DNA of 64,000 bases from Enterococcus cecorum DSM 20682 = ATCC 43198 (GCF_000407565.1 NZ_ASWI01000003.1:1-64000), one strand, 5' to 3'. Numbered from the stretch's first letter, positions 21,917-29,928 are shown. Made by a program: numbers and translations. Notes: generated by a model from the sequence alone, not told the origin.

Positions 21917-23440
21917 TTAAAAGATACGCTGTAAGCCGGTTTTATCAAGTTGATAGATTTTCTCGCAAACCTGCTCTAGAAAATAACGATCATGTGATAC
22001 CGTCAGCAAGGCGCCGTTATATTGCTGAAGTTGTTGTGTTAAGACTTGGTTGGAAGTTGGCGATAAATTACGCGTTGGTTCGTCTAGCAATAATACATTG
22101 GCTTGGGATAAAAGTAGGCCTAAAATCACCAATTTTGCCCTCTGACCTCCAGATAGATAAGCTATAGGGCGCTGCATCTCTTGAACAAAGAACTGCAAAC
22201 TTCCTAGATAAGTCATCACCGTTGCTTGATCTTGCTTGGTTTGGGACAACAAATATGCGACAGGCGTTTGTGTAGTATCCAACTCTTCAAAATAATTTTG
22301 TGGCATATACTTCATTTGGATATCGGTTCGCTTTTGTAGCATTTCAGCGATTTTGTGTAAGAATAGGCTCTTACCAATCCCGTTATTACCCACGATACCT
22401 ACTTTTTCTTGACCAAAAAATATAAAATCAAGCGGTTCAACCAATATTTTATCTGCAATTTTTAGCTGATCATTTTCTAAGTGAATGAGCGTTTTGCTAG
22501 AAGGTACCGCTTGAACAGTCTGCCATTTTAAACCAATTGCTTCTTCTTGTTGCGGCATTTCGGCAAATTGAGCGCGCTCTTTTTCAAACCGTTTTTCACG
22601 AGATTTTAAGTTGGCCATTTTTTTCGCTAATAATCGCCCCTTCGTATCCAACTTAGTGGTTCGCAATTGATGTTGGACCTTTTGCTTGACCTGCTGGAGT
22701 TGAGCATTACGTTTTTTATCTTCGCTTCGTTGCTTGAGAGCGATTTGCAACTGTTTATCTGCCGCACTTTTTCTTTGTTCAATATAGGTTTGGTAATCTT
22801 CTTTGACAAAATGGACGACGGCACGCTGTTGATGCGTAATTTTTTCCAGATGAAGAATACTTGTCGCGGTATTTTTTAATAACACTACATCATGCGAAAT
22901 ATAAAGTATTGCTAAATCACTCGTTCGAATAAAGTGTTCTAACCACTGGATACTTTCATAATCCAAATCATTCGAAGGTTCATCTAATAATAATATATCC
23001 GGATGAAGTAATAAAATTTTCATTAGCTGGATTTTTATTTTTTGACCACCAGAAAGTGTACCCATCTTTTGGCTTGAATATAGAAAATCTTGATCCAATT
23101 GAAAATCGCTCGCCAACTTTGCTAAATAGGAATAATCAATTTCATTGGCATCTAAATCATGAAATAAGAAATCATAAACACTTAATGGTTCATCTTTGCT
23201 AGGTAAAAATTGCGGCAAATACCCAATTTGCTGAAAGGTACATTGATAACTGCCTTGCGCTTCTAAATAATCATTGACTTCAGGACATCGACAAAGCCAC
23301 TTAAGTAACGATGATTTACCGGTTCCTTCTTCGCCGATAATAGCGACTTTATCCCCCGCATGAACAACGCCCGTTAAGCCATCTACCAAACGAAATTGGT
23401 CTTTTTGATGAATTAAGGTTAAGTTTTGAAACTGCAACAT
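21917..23440 (-). CDS. ABC-F family ATPase, subfamily undetermined
   Basis: Cytoplasmic protein of 507 residues with two ATPase domains and no membrane segment. Domain 1 has GEEGTGKSSLL, LSGGQKIKIQL and ILLLDEPSND; domain 2 has GNNGIGKSLFL, LSGGQRAKLV and VLLLDEPTRN, linked by a basic helical region (about 240-310). ABC-F proteins act on the ribosome, and some protect it from antibiotics. I cannot place it in a named resistance group, and the weak similarity between the two halves of the second Walker B (DEPTRNLSP instead of DEPTNHLD) is unusual. The start at 23440 is chosen for GAGGAGG 7 nt upstream. A hairpin-repeat array lies directly upstream (23485-23923). Confidence 0.85.
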   Translation of the reverse strand: MLQFQNLTLIHQKDQFRLVDGLTGVVHAGDKVAIIGEEGTGKSSLLKWLCRCPEVNDYLEAQGSYQCTFQQIGYLPQFLPSKDEPLSVYDFLFHDLDANEIDYSYLAKLASDFQLDQDFLYSSQKMGTLSGGQKIKIQLMKILLLHPDILLLDEPSNDLDYESIQWLEHFIRTSDLAILYISHDVVLLKNTATSILHLEKITHQQRAVVHFVKEDYQTYIEQRKSAADKQLQIALKQRSEDKKRNAQLQQVKQKVQHQLRTTKLDTKGRLLAKKMANLKSREKRFEKERAQFAEMPQQEEAIGLKWQTVQAVPSSKTLIHLENDQLKIADKILVEPLDFIFFGQEKVGIVGNNGIGKSLFLHKIAEMLQKRTDIQMKYMPQNYFEELDTTQTPVAYLLSQTKQDQATVMTYLGSLQFFVQEMQRPIAYLSGGQRAKLVILGLLLSQANVLLLDEPTRNLSPTSNQVLTQQLQQYNGALLTVSHDRYFLEQVCEKIYQLDKTGLQRIF

Positions 23441-23484
23441 AAACATCCCTCCTCGTGTATTTTCTAAACGAATGCATTTTATAA

Positions 23485-23523
23485 CCAAGCTGCTTGGAGC
23501 TGATCGAGTCGCTTCACATCCTT
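23485..23523 (+). repeat. Hairpin repeat, right end only (locus B unit 1)
   Basis: Keeps AGCTGCTTGGAGCTGAT and the tail GAGTCGCTTCACATCCTT of a subtype II unit; the rest is missing. It begins 45 bp upstream of the ABC-F start. Confidence 0.8.
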
Positions 23524-23659
23524 AATGCAATCTGTGTTCGCTGGGTAGCTCCGGTGCATCTAAGCCGGCCTGTCTTGGAAAATCTTAATACTCGATGGAT
23601 TTTCCCGACATTCCGGAAAACTTAGCTGCTTGGAGCTAATCAACCCAGCTCACATCCTT
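23524..23659 (+). repeat. Hairpin repeat, subtype II (locus B unit 2)
   Basis: TAGCTCC (23546-23552) pairs with GGAGCTA (23632-23638), CTAAG (23560-23564) with CTTAG (23621-23625), CCGG with CCGG, and GGAAAATC (23577-23584) with GATTTTCC (23598-23605) over a 13-nt loop. Ends CAGCTCACATCCTT. Confidence 0.92.
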
Positions 23660-23791
23660 AATATCGGCGTTCAGCAGCTATACATTGTGAAATTCGCCCT
23701 CCCGTTTGAGAAAATCTCCTTTCATCCGATTTTCTCAACGGAAGGTAAGCACACGAATTTCTTCATGTCTGAGCGAGCTGCTTCACGACCT
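23660..23791 (+). repeat. Hairpin repeat, subtype I (locus B unit 3)
   Basis: AGCAGCT (23673-23679) pairs with AGCTGCT (23776-23782), GAAATTCG (23689-23696) with CGAATTTC (23754-23761), and GAGAAAATC (23708-23716) with GATTTTCTC (23728-23736). Tail GCTTCACGACCT. This is the best-preserved subtype I copy in the window. Confidence 0.93.
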
Positions 23792-23923
23792 AAATCTGTG
23801 TTCAGCGACTAGCCACTTCGGCGTATAAGCCAGCTCGTCTGGGAAAGTCTTTACTTCTCGGACTTTCCCGACGTTCTGGACAAACTTATACGCTCGTGGC
23901 TGACCGAGTCGCTTCACATCCTT
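23792..23923 (+). repeat. Hairpin repeat, subtype III (locus B unit 4)
   Basis: AGCCAC (23811-23816) pairs with GTGGCT (23896-23901), GCGTATAAG (23821-23829) with CTTATACGC (23885-23893), CCAG with CTGG, CGTC with GACG, and GGGAAAGTC (23841-23849) with GACTTTCCC (23861-23869). Tail GAGTCGCTTCACATCCTT. Best-preserved subtype III copy. Confidence 0.93.
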
Positions 23924-23930
23924 AATGCAA

Positions 23931-23977
23931 AAAAGATACTTACTTTTGTTATTAAACAACAAGAGTAAGTATCTTTG
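23931..23977 (-). terminator. Terminator-like hairpin beside the repeat array
   Basis: AAAGATACTTACT pairs with AGTAAGTATCTTT; on the minus strand a six-T run follows. No intact minus-strand gene precedes it other than srtA, 350 bp away, so it may belong to a lost gene. Confidence 0.7.
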
Positions 23978-24040
23978 CATGCAAATATATAGGATGATGA
24001 CTGCAGCTATTGGGCTTTCCTACTACGATTGCTAAATTTG

Positions 24041-24196
24041 ATGGTGCAAAACTCTATGTTTAATAACGCATCTATCTTGTTTTTAGCAAAAGTAGCCAAT
24101 GCACAACAGTCCTTTCTTTTTGGAGCAGCTAACTTAGCGCTCGTATTTACGACTTCATTATCACTCAATTCTCATCAAAAGTCAATCTTTTTTTAA
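24041..24196 (+). pseudogene. Remnant of a membrane protein (transporter C-terminus)
   Basis: Fifty-one codons encode MVQNSMFNNASILFLAKVAN and FGAANLALVFTTSLS, a hydrophobic stretch that looks like the last membrane helices of a secondary transporter such as an MFS permease. There is no ribosome site or N-terminus. Neighbouring frames upstream (23990-24040) look like further pieces out of frame. It lies between two repeat blocks, on the strand opposite srtA. Confidence 0.4.
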
Positions 24197-24198
24197 TC

Positions 24199-24326
24199 CA
24201 CGTTTAGCAGCTAGTCATTTTGAAAATTCGCCCAAACGATTGTGAAAGTCTTTAAAACTAACTGATTTTCACATCGGTGGGTACGTACGAATTTTCTCAT
24301 GTCTGCCCAAGCTGCCGCACATCCTT
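24199..24326 (+). repeat. Divergent hairpin repeat, subtype I-like (locus B distal copy)
   Basis: Keeps AGCAGCT / AGCTGC as the outer arms, GAAAATTCG / CGAATTTTC as a middle stem and GTGAAAGTC / GATTTTCAC (one mismatch) as the inner stem, with tail GCCGCACATCCTT. It ends 3 bp before the srtA stop codon, so it is the srtA 3' UTR. Confidence 0.8.
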
Positions 24327-24329
24327 TTT

Positions 24330-25046
24330 TTAGTGGTTGCTATTCATTTCAAATGCTTCTTTCATCGCCTTAGTTCCGTGGTCAAAATCGACAATTTTTT
24401 TTAATTCACCTTGAATGACGCGTCTGGTTTCCCCACTCATTTCACCACAAGTCACCAGTGTTACCAAGCGTTTCCCTGGCACCACATCTAGTAAATCCAC
24501 CCGATCAGGAGAAACGCGCTGATTATTAATCGCTTGGTAGACATAAATTTTAGATAAATCTGTCAAATAAATTTTGTCGCCCACTTTCACATGATCAAGC
24601 GGCGTAAATAACAAACTTTCATCAAACATTCGATGGGAAGCAAGGCCATAATTTCCCTCGCCCATCTTCTGTTGCTCACTTGTCGTCCCAGCTCCGTAAA
24701 GCAAAACTTCATTAGCTAGTCCTTTAAATATCGGCAAATTCACTTTCACACTTGGAATAGCAATCCCACCAATCACCGGTAAATCCTTAGCGCTTACTTG
24801 GTTTTTCATAATCGCTTCTAAACTAATCGGCTCGACCTGATCAAAATCAAAAGTTGCCCGAGCTTTTTCATTGGCTTTCACTTGTTTTTTATCTAATTTC
24901 GTCACCTGATAGCTGTTGGTTTTTTGATGGAGTAAATATTTTTGAATCGGCTTATTAAAAACTAAAACCAAGCCCACAACTAATAAAATAACTGTCAGGA
25001 TATTTAGAATCATAGAGACTAGCTTACGTTGTTTCTTTTCCGCCAT
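24330..25046 (-). CDS. srtA: Class A sortase
   Basis: Membrane transpeptidase that attaches LPXTG proteins to peptidoglycan. The 238-residue protein has a cytoplasmic start, one N-terminal membrane segment (LNILTVILLVVGLVLVF) and the sortase barrel with the catalytic His in LASHRM, Cys in TLVTC and Arg in ETRRVIQG. The start is ATG at 25046, with AGGTG about 7 nt upstream; a GTG nine bases earlier is part of the ribosome site. The stop is followed at once by a hairpin repeat. Housekeeping-type class A, since no pilus or substrate genes are adjacent. Confidence 0.94.
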   Translation of the reverse strand: MAEKKQRKLVSMILNILTVILLVVGLVLVFNKPIQKYLLHQKTNSYQVTKLDKKQVKANEKARATFDFDQVEPISLEAIMKNQVSAKDLPVIGGIAIPSVKVNLPIFKGLANEVLLYGAGTTSEQQKMGEGNYGLASHRMFDESLLFTPLDHVKVGDKIYLTDLSKIYVYQAINNQRVSPDRVDLLDVVPGKRLVTLVTCGEMSGETRRVIQGELKKIVDFDHGTKAMKEAFEMNSNH

Positions 25047-25080
25047 ATCGCACACCTCGCCTTTATTTATAACAAAATTA

Positions 25081-25089
25081 TGCTATAAT
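25081..25089 (+). promoter_or_regulatory. Extended -10 promoter of the ferrochelatase gene
   Basis: TGCTATAAT, a perfect extended -10, lies 46 bp upstream of the chosen start. No good -35 is visible, as is common with extended -10 promoters. Confidence 0.6.
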
Positions 25090-25134
25090 TTACTTATTCT
25101 GTCCAGTAATTCAATTGTAGAAAAGGTGAATAAT

Positions 25135-26070
25135 TTGAAAAAAGGTGTACTCATCATCAATCTTGGGACCCCTAAAAGCCCTGAGGTGAAAGATGTAAAA
25201 AAGTATTTAAAGAAATTTTTAAGCGATCCACGAGTGATTCAAATGCCGCGTTGGTTTTGGTTGCCGCTTTTAAATGGTATTATTTTACAGACGCGTCCCA
25301 AAAAATCAGCACAATTATATCAACAAATTTATACAGACCAGGGTTTTCCATTGCTTCATTATACGCAAGCGCAAAAAGAACACTTAGCGCAACTCTTACC
25401 TAATTATGAGGTCGGGTTTGCTATGAGTTATAGCGATCCAAGTATTGAAGACGCCCTAGATGCAATGTTGGCCAAAGAGGTGACGGACTTGACGATTGTA
25501 CCGATGTATCCACAATATTCTGGTACCACGGTCGGTTCGGTATTTGATAGCGTGATGAATTATTTTAAAGGGAGCGATAAAATTGTTACTACGCGCTTTA
25601 TTCGTTCTTATTATGATCATCCCGATTATATTCAGTACTTTGCCGAAAAAATCAAGAACTTCCTGACCCATCATCAGGTAGATGCCATTTTGTTTTCTTA
25701 CCATGGCTTACCTGAAAGCTATGTACAAAAAGGGGACACCTATCCAGATGAATGTCATAGCACCACGCAAGAAATCATGGCAAAAGTCGGTCCTATTCAG
25801 TATTTTGAAAGTTTCCAATCCAAATTTGGTCCCGGAAAATGGCTCACTCCGGCTACTGATGCCCTGATGAAAGAACTACCGACACAAGGCATCAAAAATC
25901 TCTTAGTCGTAGCGCCGGGATTTGTCGTGGACTGTCTGGAAACCATTGAAGAACTTGAAGAAGAAAATAAGGCGTACTTTTTACAAGCTGGCGGCCAACA
26001 TTTTTACTATTTGCCACCCTTTAATGCTGATTCTGATTTCGCCCAATTAGTAGTGAAATTACTATCCTAG
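25135..26070 (+). CDS. cpfC: Ferrochelatase (coproporphyrin/protoporphyrin)
   Basis: Inserts Fe2+ into a porphyrin at the end of heme synthesis. The 311-residue protein has LIINLGTPKSPEVKDVKKYL at the start, the catalytic His region FSYHGLPESY and ECHSTT, and the C-terminal FVVDCLETIEELEEE. A TTG start is preferred (AAAGGTGA 7 nt upstream); GTG at 25126 is the alternative. No other heme-synthesis gene is in the window. Firmicutes of this type often keep only this gene (hemH), which fits use of imported porphyrin. The product may supply heme to cytochrome bd (cyd genes at 59752-64000). Confidence 0.93.
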   Translation: MKKGVLIINLGTPKSPEVKDVKKYLKKFLSDPRVIQMPRWFWLPLLNGIILQTRPKKSAQLYQQIYTDQGFPLLHYTQAQKEHLAQLLPNYEVGFAMSYSDPSIEDALDAMLAKEVTDLTIVPMYPQYSGTTVGSVFDSVMNYFKGSDKIVTTRFIRSYYDHPDYIQYFAEKIKNFLTHHQVDAILFSYHGLPESYVQKGDTYPDECHSTTQEIMAKVGPIQYFESFQSKFGPGKWLTPATDALMKELPTQGIKNLLVVAPGFVVDCLETIEELEEENKAYFLQAGGQHFYYLPPFNADSDFAQLVVKLLS

Positions 26071-26116
26071 CCGCCCTTTTCATGATATAATAAGGGTAAG
26101 AAATGGAGGCGATTTT

Positions 26117-26227
26117 ATGTTGTTAGATGTATTAAAAATTGTCGTTGTTGTCTTCGTTTTGGGTGCGCTTGGTTTTAAGGGTCAGTTCTTGACTCGTTGG
26201 CTAAGTGACTTAACAGAAAAAAAGTAA
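26117..26227 (+). CDS. 36-residue membrane miniprotein
   Basis: A strong ribosome site (GGAGG, 8 nt before ATG) precedes 36 codons encoding MLLDVLKIVVVVFVLGALGF and a short cytoplasmic-type tail ending TEKK. One hydrophobic segment fills residues 7-20. A terminator follows 10 bp after the stop, so it is a complete small gene, perhaps on the ferrochelatase transcript. No family recognised. The predicted product is a single-pass inner-membrane peptide. Confidence 0.65.
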   Translation: MLLDVLKIVVVVFVLGALGFKGQFLTRWLSDLTEKK

Positions 26228-26237
26228 ATAATCGTAT

Positions 26238-26272
26238 AAAGAGCGACTCAAAATGGAGTGGCTCTTTTTTTT
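26238..26272 (+). terminator. Terminator after the 36-residue protein gene
   Basis: AGAGCGACTC (26240-26249) pairs with GAGTGGCTCT (26256-26265) with one mismatch, followed by eight T. Confidence 0.9.
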
Positions 26273-26361
26273 AGAATTCGCTACCAATGTTGATTTACTT
26301 TTTTTCATGACGTGCTACAATTAATTATATAAATATTCTGACAATTCAAAGGGTGATTGGT

Positions 26362-26817
26362 ATGCGTCAATTTCTAAGATTCCTAGTATCGATTGGTTTA
26401 CTTTTTATACTTACAGGCTGCCAAAGTACTGCCAGTAAATCTGCTGAAACTCATGAAAGCACCCAAAAGACAAGTTTAAGTACTGCCCTGAGTAATTCGA
26501 CAACAACCAGTACGCAACAGGCTACCACGCAAACAATCAGCAAAACGTATCAAAGTCTAAGTGATATTTCTAAAACCTTAACAGAGGAAAAGCAAACGTG
26601 GCAATCATTATCCGTTCATTTCAAAAACGAGAATCAGCTAGAAGCCACCTTCATTCCTGAAACTGATTATACGCAAGCAAAAGACGAATGGACCGAAAAA
26701 TACACGGACCTCAAAGCTATTCCTAAAACGATTACACAAGCAAACCACACCTATCATCTTATCAGAGTACAATTGATCGGCGAAGTATTCGAAGCAACCT
26801 TTACCAGCGAAAAATAA
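26362..26817 (+). CDS. Secreted lipoprotein of unknown function
   Basis: A 151-residue protein with a lipoprotein signal: basic MRQFLRF, hydrophobic core and lipobox LTGC. After the cysteine comes a Ser/Thr-rich spacer of about 45 residues (STTTSTQQATTQT), then a small soluble domain of about 85 residues containing LEATFIPETDY and EVFEATFTSE. Start at 26362 with AAAGGGTG upstream. The domain is not one I recognise. It is likely tethered to the outer face of the membrane. Confidence 0.75.
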   Translation: MRQFLRFLVSIGLLFILTGCQSTASKSAETHESTQKTSLSTALSNSTTTSTQQATTQTISKTYQSLSDISKTLTEEKQTWQSLSVHFKNENQLEATFIPETDYTQAKDEWTEKYTDLKAIPKTITQANHTYHLIRVQLIGEVFEATFTSEK

Positions 26818-26826
26818 ATTATAAGC

Positions 26827-26867
26827 AAACAGGCCAGAAACGACATGAATTCTGACCTGTTTTTTTC
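26827..26867. terminator. Bidirectional terminator
   Basis: AAACAGGCCAGAA (26827-26839) pairs with TTCTGACCTGTTT (26850-26862) with one mismatch. T-run on the plus strand; it separates the convergent lipoprotein and BNR-like genes. Confidence 0.85.
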
Positions 26868-28302
26868 ATTTATTTTCAAAAGTCCATGTAACACCCTCAT
26901 CTTGAGAATAAAAGCTTAAGTATTCTGTCTCGCCGGCACTTGTAGATACATGAATGACCAGTTTACCCTCTTGATAAAATGGCATAGAAAGATATTGAAA
27001 ATCCTCCAATTTCAATCCATAGGTCTTTACTTTTTCTGGCATTTCTTTCACTTGATTAAAGGGAAGAAGCACCTCTGTAAATGTTTTTCCGCCATCTTTG
27101 GTCATAAATATTTGAGAATGTGTCTGTGAAGCACCTGTCACACCGATAAAACCAAAGTCACTCGTAAAAAATTCGATCCCTTCTGCCACACCAGCTACTC
27201 CAGCAAACGGATTTTCATGTATCGTCTGCCAGTGCGTTCCGCTATCTTCTGTTTTTTCTAGCACATAGTATCTAGATCCGGCTGCTGCATCTGCCACTTT
27301 CAAGCGATACCCAATAGATTTCTGTTCAGGAACAAAATAATACACACTACCATCCTGTGAATCTGTAGTCCATGTTTCGCTTTGCTGTGATTGGTTGATT
27401 ATTTGCTTTTCTTGAGATTGCTCGATTGTATCTGGAGTGATATATTTTGGATTCATAATTAAGCGTAATGGCAAAATATCTTCACGCTGTGGAATAAATA
27501 AGGAAACGGCAAAACCTTCGACAGCTCCTCCATTGTTGAGTTTAGCGAGTTCTTCTCTTCCTTTTTCGTCTATGGATTCCAAACCTTCTGCTGTTGTAAA
27601 TTGGCGTTTCCCAGTGTAAAGAAGGCCATATACATCGGCATCATTTGTAACTGTCAATGGAGAAATTGTTGCCCGAATATCCACCTGATTGAACATTTGA
27701 AGTAAGGGCGCAAATGAGGCAGCTTCATCAAAAGTAGTGTTTGCCTTGCCATTCATCTGAATAATGAGCTTTTTAGATTGTGCTTCATCGTAGGAAAGCA
27801 AAAAAGTCTGAACCTTTCCCGAAGTATCGCGTCCGTATAAAAAACCATCCACCTTTGTTATGGTGCCATTCTTTTTAAACTGCACAGAAAAATCATCCAG
27901 CACATACAATGTGTCTGGTACGTTCATTTTTTTCCTGATATCCTTTAACAAGCCATATACACCATCCTGATAAAGATTACGATGGACGAATTCGACTTGC
28001 TTCTCATTTAAGAGTTGCATAATTTTCCAGGAGAGTTGCCCAGGAATCCCTGTATAAGTAATCAAGCCACCAAAAAGCAGCGTAATTGCTAGAAAAGTAA
28101 TCAGGCGAATCCGACTAAAAGAAGGCCAGTTTCCAAGGCCTCTTAGAATCAACTTTACAAGCAAAAATACAATGAGTATCCCCAAGCAAATCAGTAAAAG
28201 AGGCAGTCTACTTCTAAGACCTCCCTTAAAACAAATCTGGTATACTTGATAAAGAACAAACGCATATAGCAACAAAATCAGCCAGTCAACACTTTTTTTC
28301 AT
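26866..28302 (-). CDS. Membrane protein with BNR/YCF48-like repeat domain
   Basis: 478 residues. The first 100 residues contain three hydrophobic segments (about 6-25, 33-53, 67-86); the rest is extracellular. The C-terminal third has sialidase-type Asp-box repeats: EDSGTHWQTI, TKDGGKTFTEV and SQDEGVTWTF, each an S/T-x-D-x-G-x-x-W/F motif as in BNR or YCF48-like propellers. The middle domain has no recognised family. No enzymatic residues could be assigned; it may bind extracellular ligands. Single gene on this strand. Confidence 0.65.
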   Translation of the reverse strand: MKKSVDWLILLLYAFVLYQVYQICFKGGLRSRLPLLLICLGILIVFLLVKLILRGLGNWPSFSRIRLITFLAITLLFGGLITYTGIPGQLSWKIMQLLNEKQVEFVHRNLYQDGVYGLLKDIRKKMNVPDTLYVLDDFSVQFKKNGTITKVDGFLYGRDTSGKVQTFLLSYDEAQSKKLIIQMNGKANTTFDEAASFAPLLQMFNQVDIRATISPLTVTNDADVYGLLYTGKRQFTTAEGLESIDEKGREELAKLNNGGAVEGFAVSLFIPQREDILPLRLIMNPKYITPDTIEQSQEKQIINQSQQSETWTTDSQDGSVYYFVPEQKSIGYRLKVADAAAGSRYYVLEKTEDSGTHWQTIHENPFAGVAGVAEGIEFFTSDFGFIGVTGASQTHSQIFMTKDGGKTFTEVLLPFNQVKEMPEKVKTYGLKLEDFQYLSMPFYQEGKLVIHVSTSAGETEYLSFYSQDEGVTWTFENK

Positions 28303-28602
28303 AAATAAAGACTCCTTGAAATCAACGAATTCACCATAACATCAGATTATTTTCAGATTTAAACTAAATTAGACACAATAATAAGCAAAATAATCTTTAC
28401 TTAACTATTGTACAATGAAATAGACTGTATAGACTACTCCTAATATTTCTTCATTATTATCTTAACCTTATCTGACAAAGTTCCTATAAGAATTTTGTTG
28501 AAAGGTTCATCCAGAAGTTTGATAGTTTTGTGAACAAATGATTACACACCATCTTGAGACTGCCTTAAAAGAACGATGCGACCAAATCATCGAACTATAA
28601 AA
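28303..28602. other. Intergenic stretch without an intact gene
   Basis: AT-rich. Near 28530-28600 a short plus-strand frame (FCEQMITHHLETALKERCDQ) resembles a decayed coding fragment but has no start or family. No hairpin repeat is seen here. Confidence 0.4.
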
Positions 28603-28643
28603 TAAGACCTTATCTCTGACTTTGCTTCAAAGATAAGGTCTTA
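28603..28643 (-). terminator. Terminator after the VanZ gene
   Basis: TAAGACCTTATCT pairs with AGATAAGGTCTTA; a T-rich run follows on the minus strand. Confidence 0.85.
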
Positions 28644-28650
28644 CAGTTTG

Positions 28651-29148
28651 CTATCTTTTCTTCCATGCACGAAACAACAATACAATTACTACGGCACACA
28701 AAGCGCCAGCACCATCTAGCATCACATCTTGGAATAATGGTGTCCGTCCACCAGTTAACATTTGGTGAAACTCATCGCTGGCCGCATAACCCAAAGCCGC
28801 AAAAACACTAACCGGGGCACACAGCCAAGCTAAATTTAATTTGGCGCTTAATCCTAAAAATAAACTCCCACCTAAAATAAAGTAAGTGGTAAAGTGCGCA
28901 GCTTTGCGAATAAAAAATTCCACAAAATGAAAATAACCCGAATGTGCAATACTCACGGTTGAACCGGCATAATCAAAAGAAATCTTACTCAACCAATCAC
29001 GTAGCGGCTCGTCTTTTAATAGTTTGGTCAGCAAGGATATTTGAGATTGTTGCTCATAAGTCTGCGATGAACTGTAAAATAAGATTGCCATCATGATTAA
29101 CGTAATAATAAGATAAAAGTTCCCATTTTTTCTAGATTGTTTAAACAT
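28651..29148 (-). CDS. VanZ-family membrane protein
   Basis: 165 residues, four hydrophobic segments. The family signature is present: FIRKAAHFTTYFILG and SDEFHQMLTGGRTPLFQDVMLDGAG. VanZ-like proteins occur widely outside glycopeptide-resistance clusters; some lower teicoplanin sensitivity, but the molecular role is not known. There is no vanA-type cluster here, so resistance should not be inferred. A hairpin repeat begins about 120 bp upstream of its start. Confidence 0.85.
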   Translation of the reverse strand: MFKQSRKNGNFYLIITLIMMAILFYSSSQTYEQQSQISLLTKLLKDEPLRDWLSKISFDYAGSTVSIAHSGYFHFVEFFIRKAAHFTTYFILGGSLFLGLSAKLNLAWLCAPVSVFAALGYAASDEFHQMLTGGRTPLFQDVMLDGAGALCAVVIVLLFRAWKKR

Positions 29149-29265
29149 CTTCGCCCTCTACTTCTGTCATTTTTTATGAAGAGGTACTATGCCACTTCTT
29201 TTCTTTTTCTAGCTTAACACGAATGACAACTTTTGAATAGTCGGCAGCTTTAAATGTAGAGAGGA

Positions 29266-29384
29266 CTAGGCAAACCGCTCGTGGCTGAGCAAGTCCGTCT
29301 GGGAAAGTCTTTACTCTTCGGACTTTCCCGACGTTCTGGACAACCTTATCCGCTCGTGGCTGAACAAGCCGCTTCACAACCTTT
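29266..29384 (+). repeat. Hairpin repeat, subtype III (locus C)
   Basis: Inner arms GGGAAAGTC (29301-29309) and GACTTTCCC (29321-29329), right arm CCGCTCGTGGCTGA and tail AAGCCGCTTCACAACCTT. The left arm reads CCGCTCGTGGCTGAGCAAG, a copy of the right arm rather than its complement, so the unit looks like a recombinant. The tail runs into the stop codon of the UPF0340 gene. Confidence 0.85.
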
Positions 29385-29928
29385 ATTCATATTTTGCACG
29401 TGGGCCGCCGATGTATTTTGGTCGGCTATAAAGGGCAGTTACGTGTGCGCCACCGAGTTCGCGAATGCTTGGGCGAATCGGTACTTGGACGTGTTTGATA
29501 TGCATGCCAATTGAGGTATCGCCTAAATCGATTCCTGCTTTGGCCACGAGATGCTCCACTTCGACGGGTTCGTTAAAATAGCGAAAAGCAGCCACACTAC
29601 AAGCACCACCTGCATGTAACTGAGGGACAACGGCAACTTCTTCTAGATTATAACGTTCTTGCGCGGCTCTTTCCACAACCAAGGCACGATTTAAATGTTC
29701 ACACCCTTGGACTGCTAGAAAAATTTGCTGCTCAGACAAAATCGCAAGTAAAGTTTCAACGACCCATTCTCCAATCTCTTGACTCGAATTTTTGCCAATC
29801 ACGCCACCAGCAATTTCACTCGTGGAACAACCCAAGACAAAAATATCTCCGGCTTTTAGCTGTGCTTTAGCCAAAACCTCTCGCGTAATCGTCGTTAACT
29901 CACAGATTAATTGTTCTTTTTCAATCAT
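29383..29928 (-). CDS. UPF0340 / TIGR01440 family protein (YwlG-like)
   Basis: A 181-residue conserved Firmicutes protein of unknown function. Family features are [13 protein letters not shown] near the start, [13 protein letters not shown], and the end [20 protein letters not shown] with [10 protein letters not shown]. Conserved Cys, His and Gly residues suggest an enzyme. Its start codon follows the ECF gene stop directly, so it is the last gene of a pyridoxine-kinase / ECF / UPF0340 operon; this hints at a role in B6 or thiamine metabolism, which is inference. Its TAA is formed with the edge of the hairpin repeat. Confidence 0.88.
   Translation of the reverse strand: MIEKEQLICELTTITREVLAKAQLKAGDIFVLGCSTSEIAGGVIGKNSSQEIGEWVVETLLAILSEQQIFLAVQGCEHLNRALVVERAAQERYNLEEVAVVPQLHAGGACSVAAFRYFNEPVEVEHLVAKAGIDLGDTSIGMHIKHVQVPIRPSIRELGGAHVTALYSRPKYIGGPRAKYE

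Noticed and set aside
28651-29148. Glycopeptide resistance from a VanZ protein
   Set aside because: No vanA/B-type ligase or vanHXRS genes are near; lone VanZ-family proteins are common.
29174-29377. Minus-strand ORF of 67 codons after the UPF0340 gene
   Set aside because: It is a translation of the repeat unit at locus C, with matching artefacts at 23783-23980 and 59568-59783.
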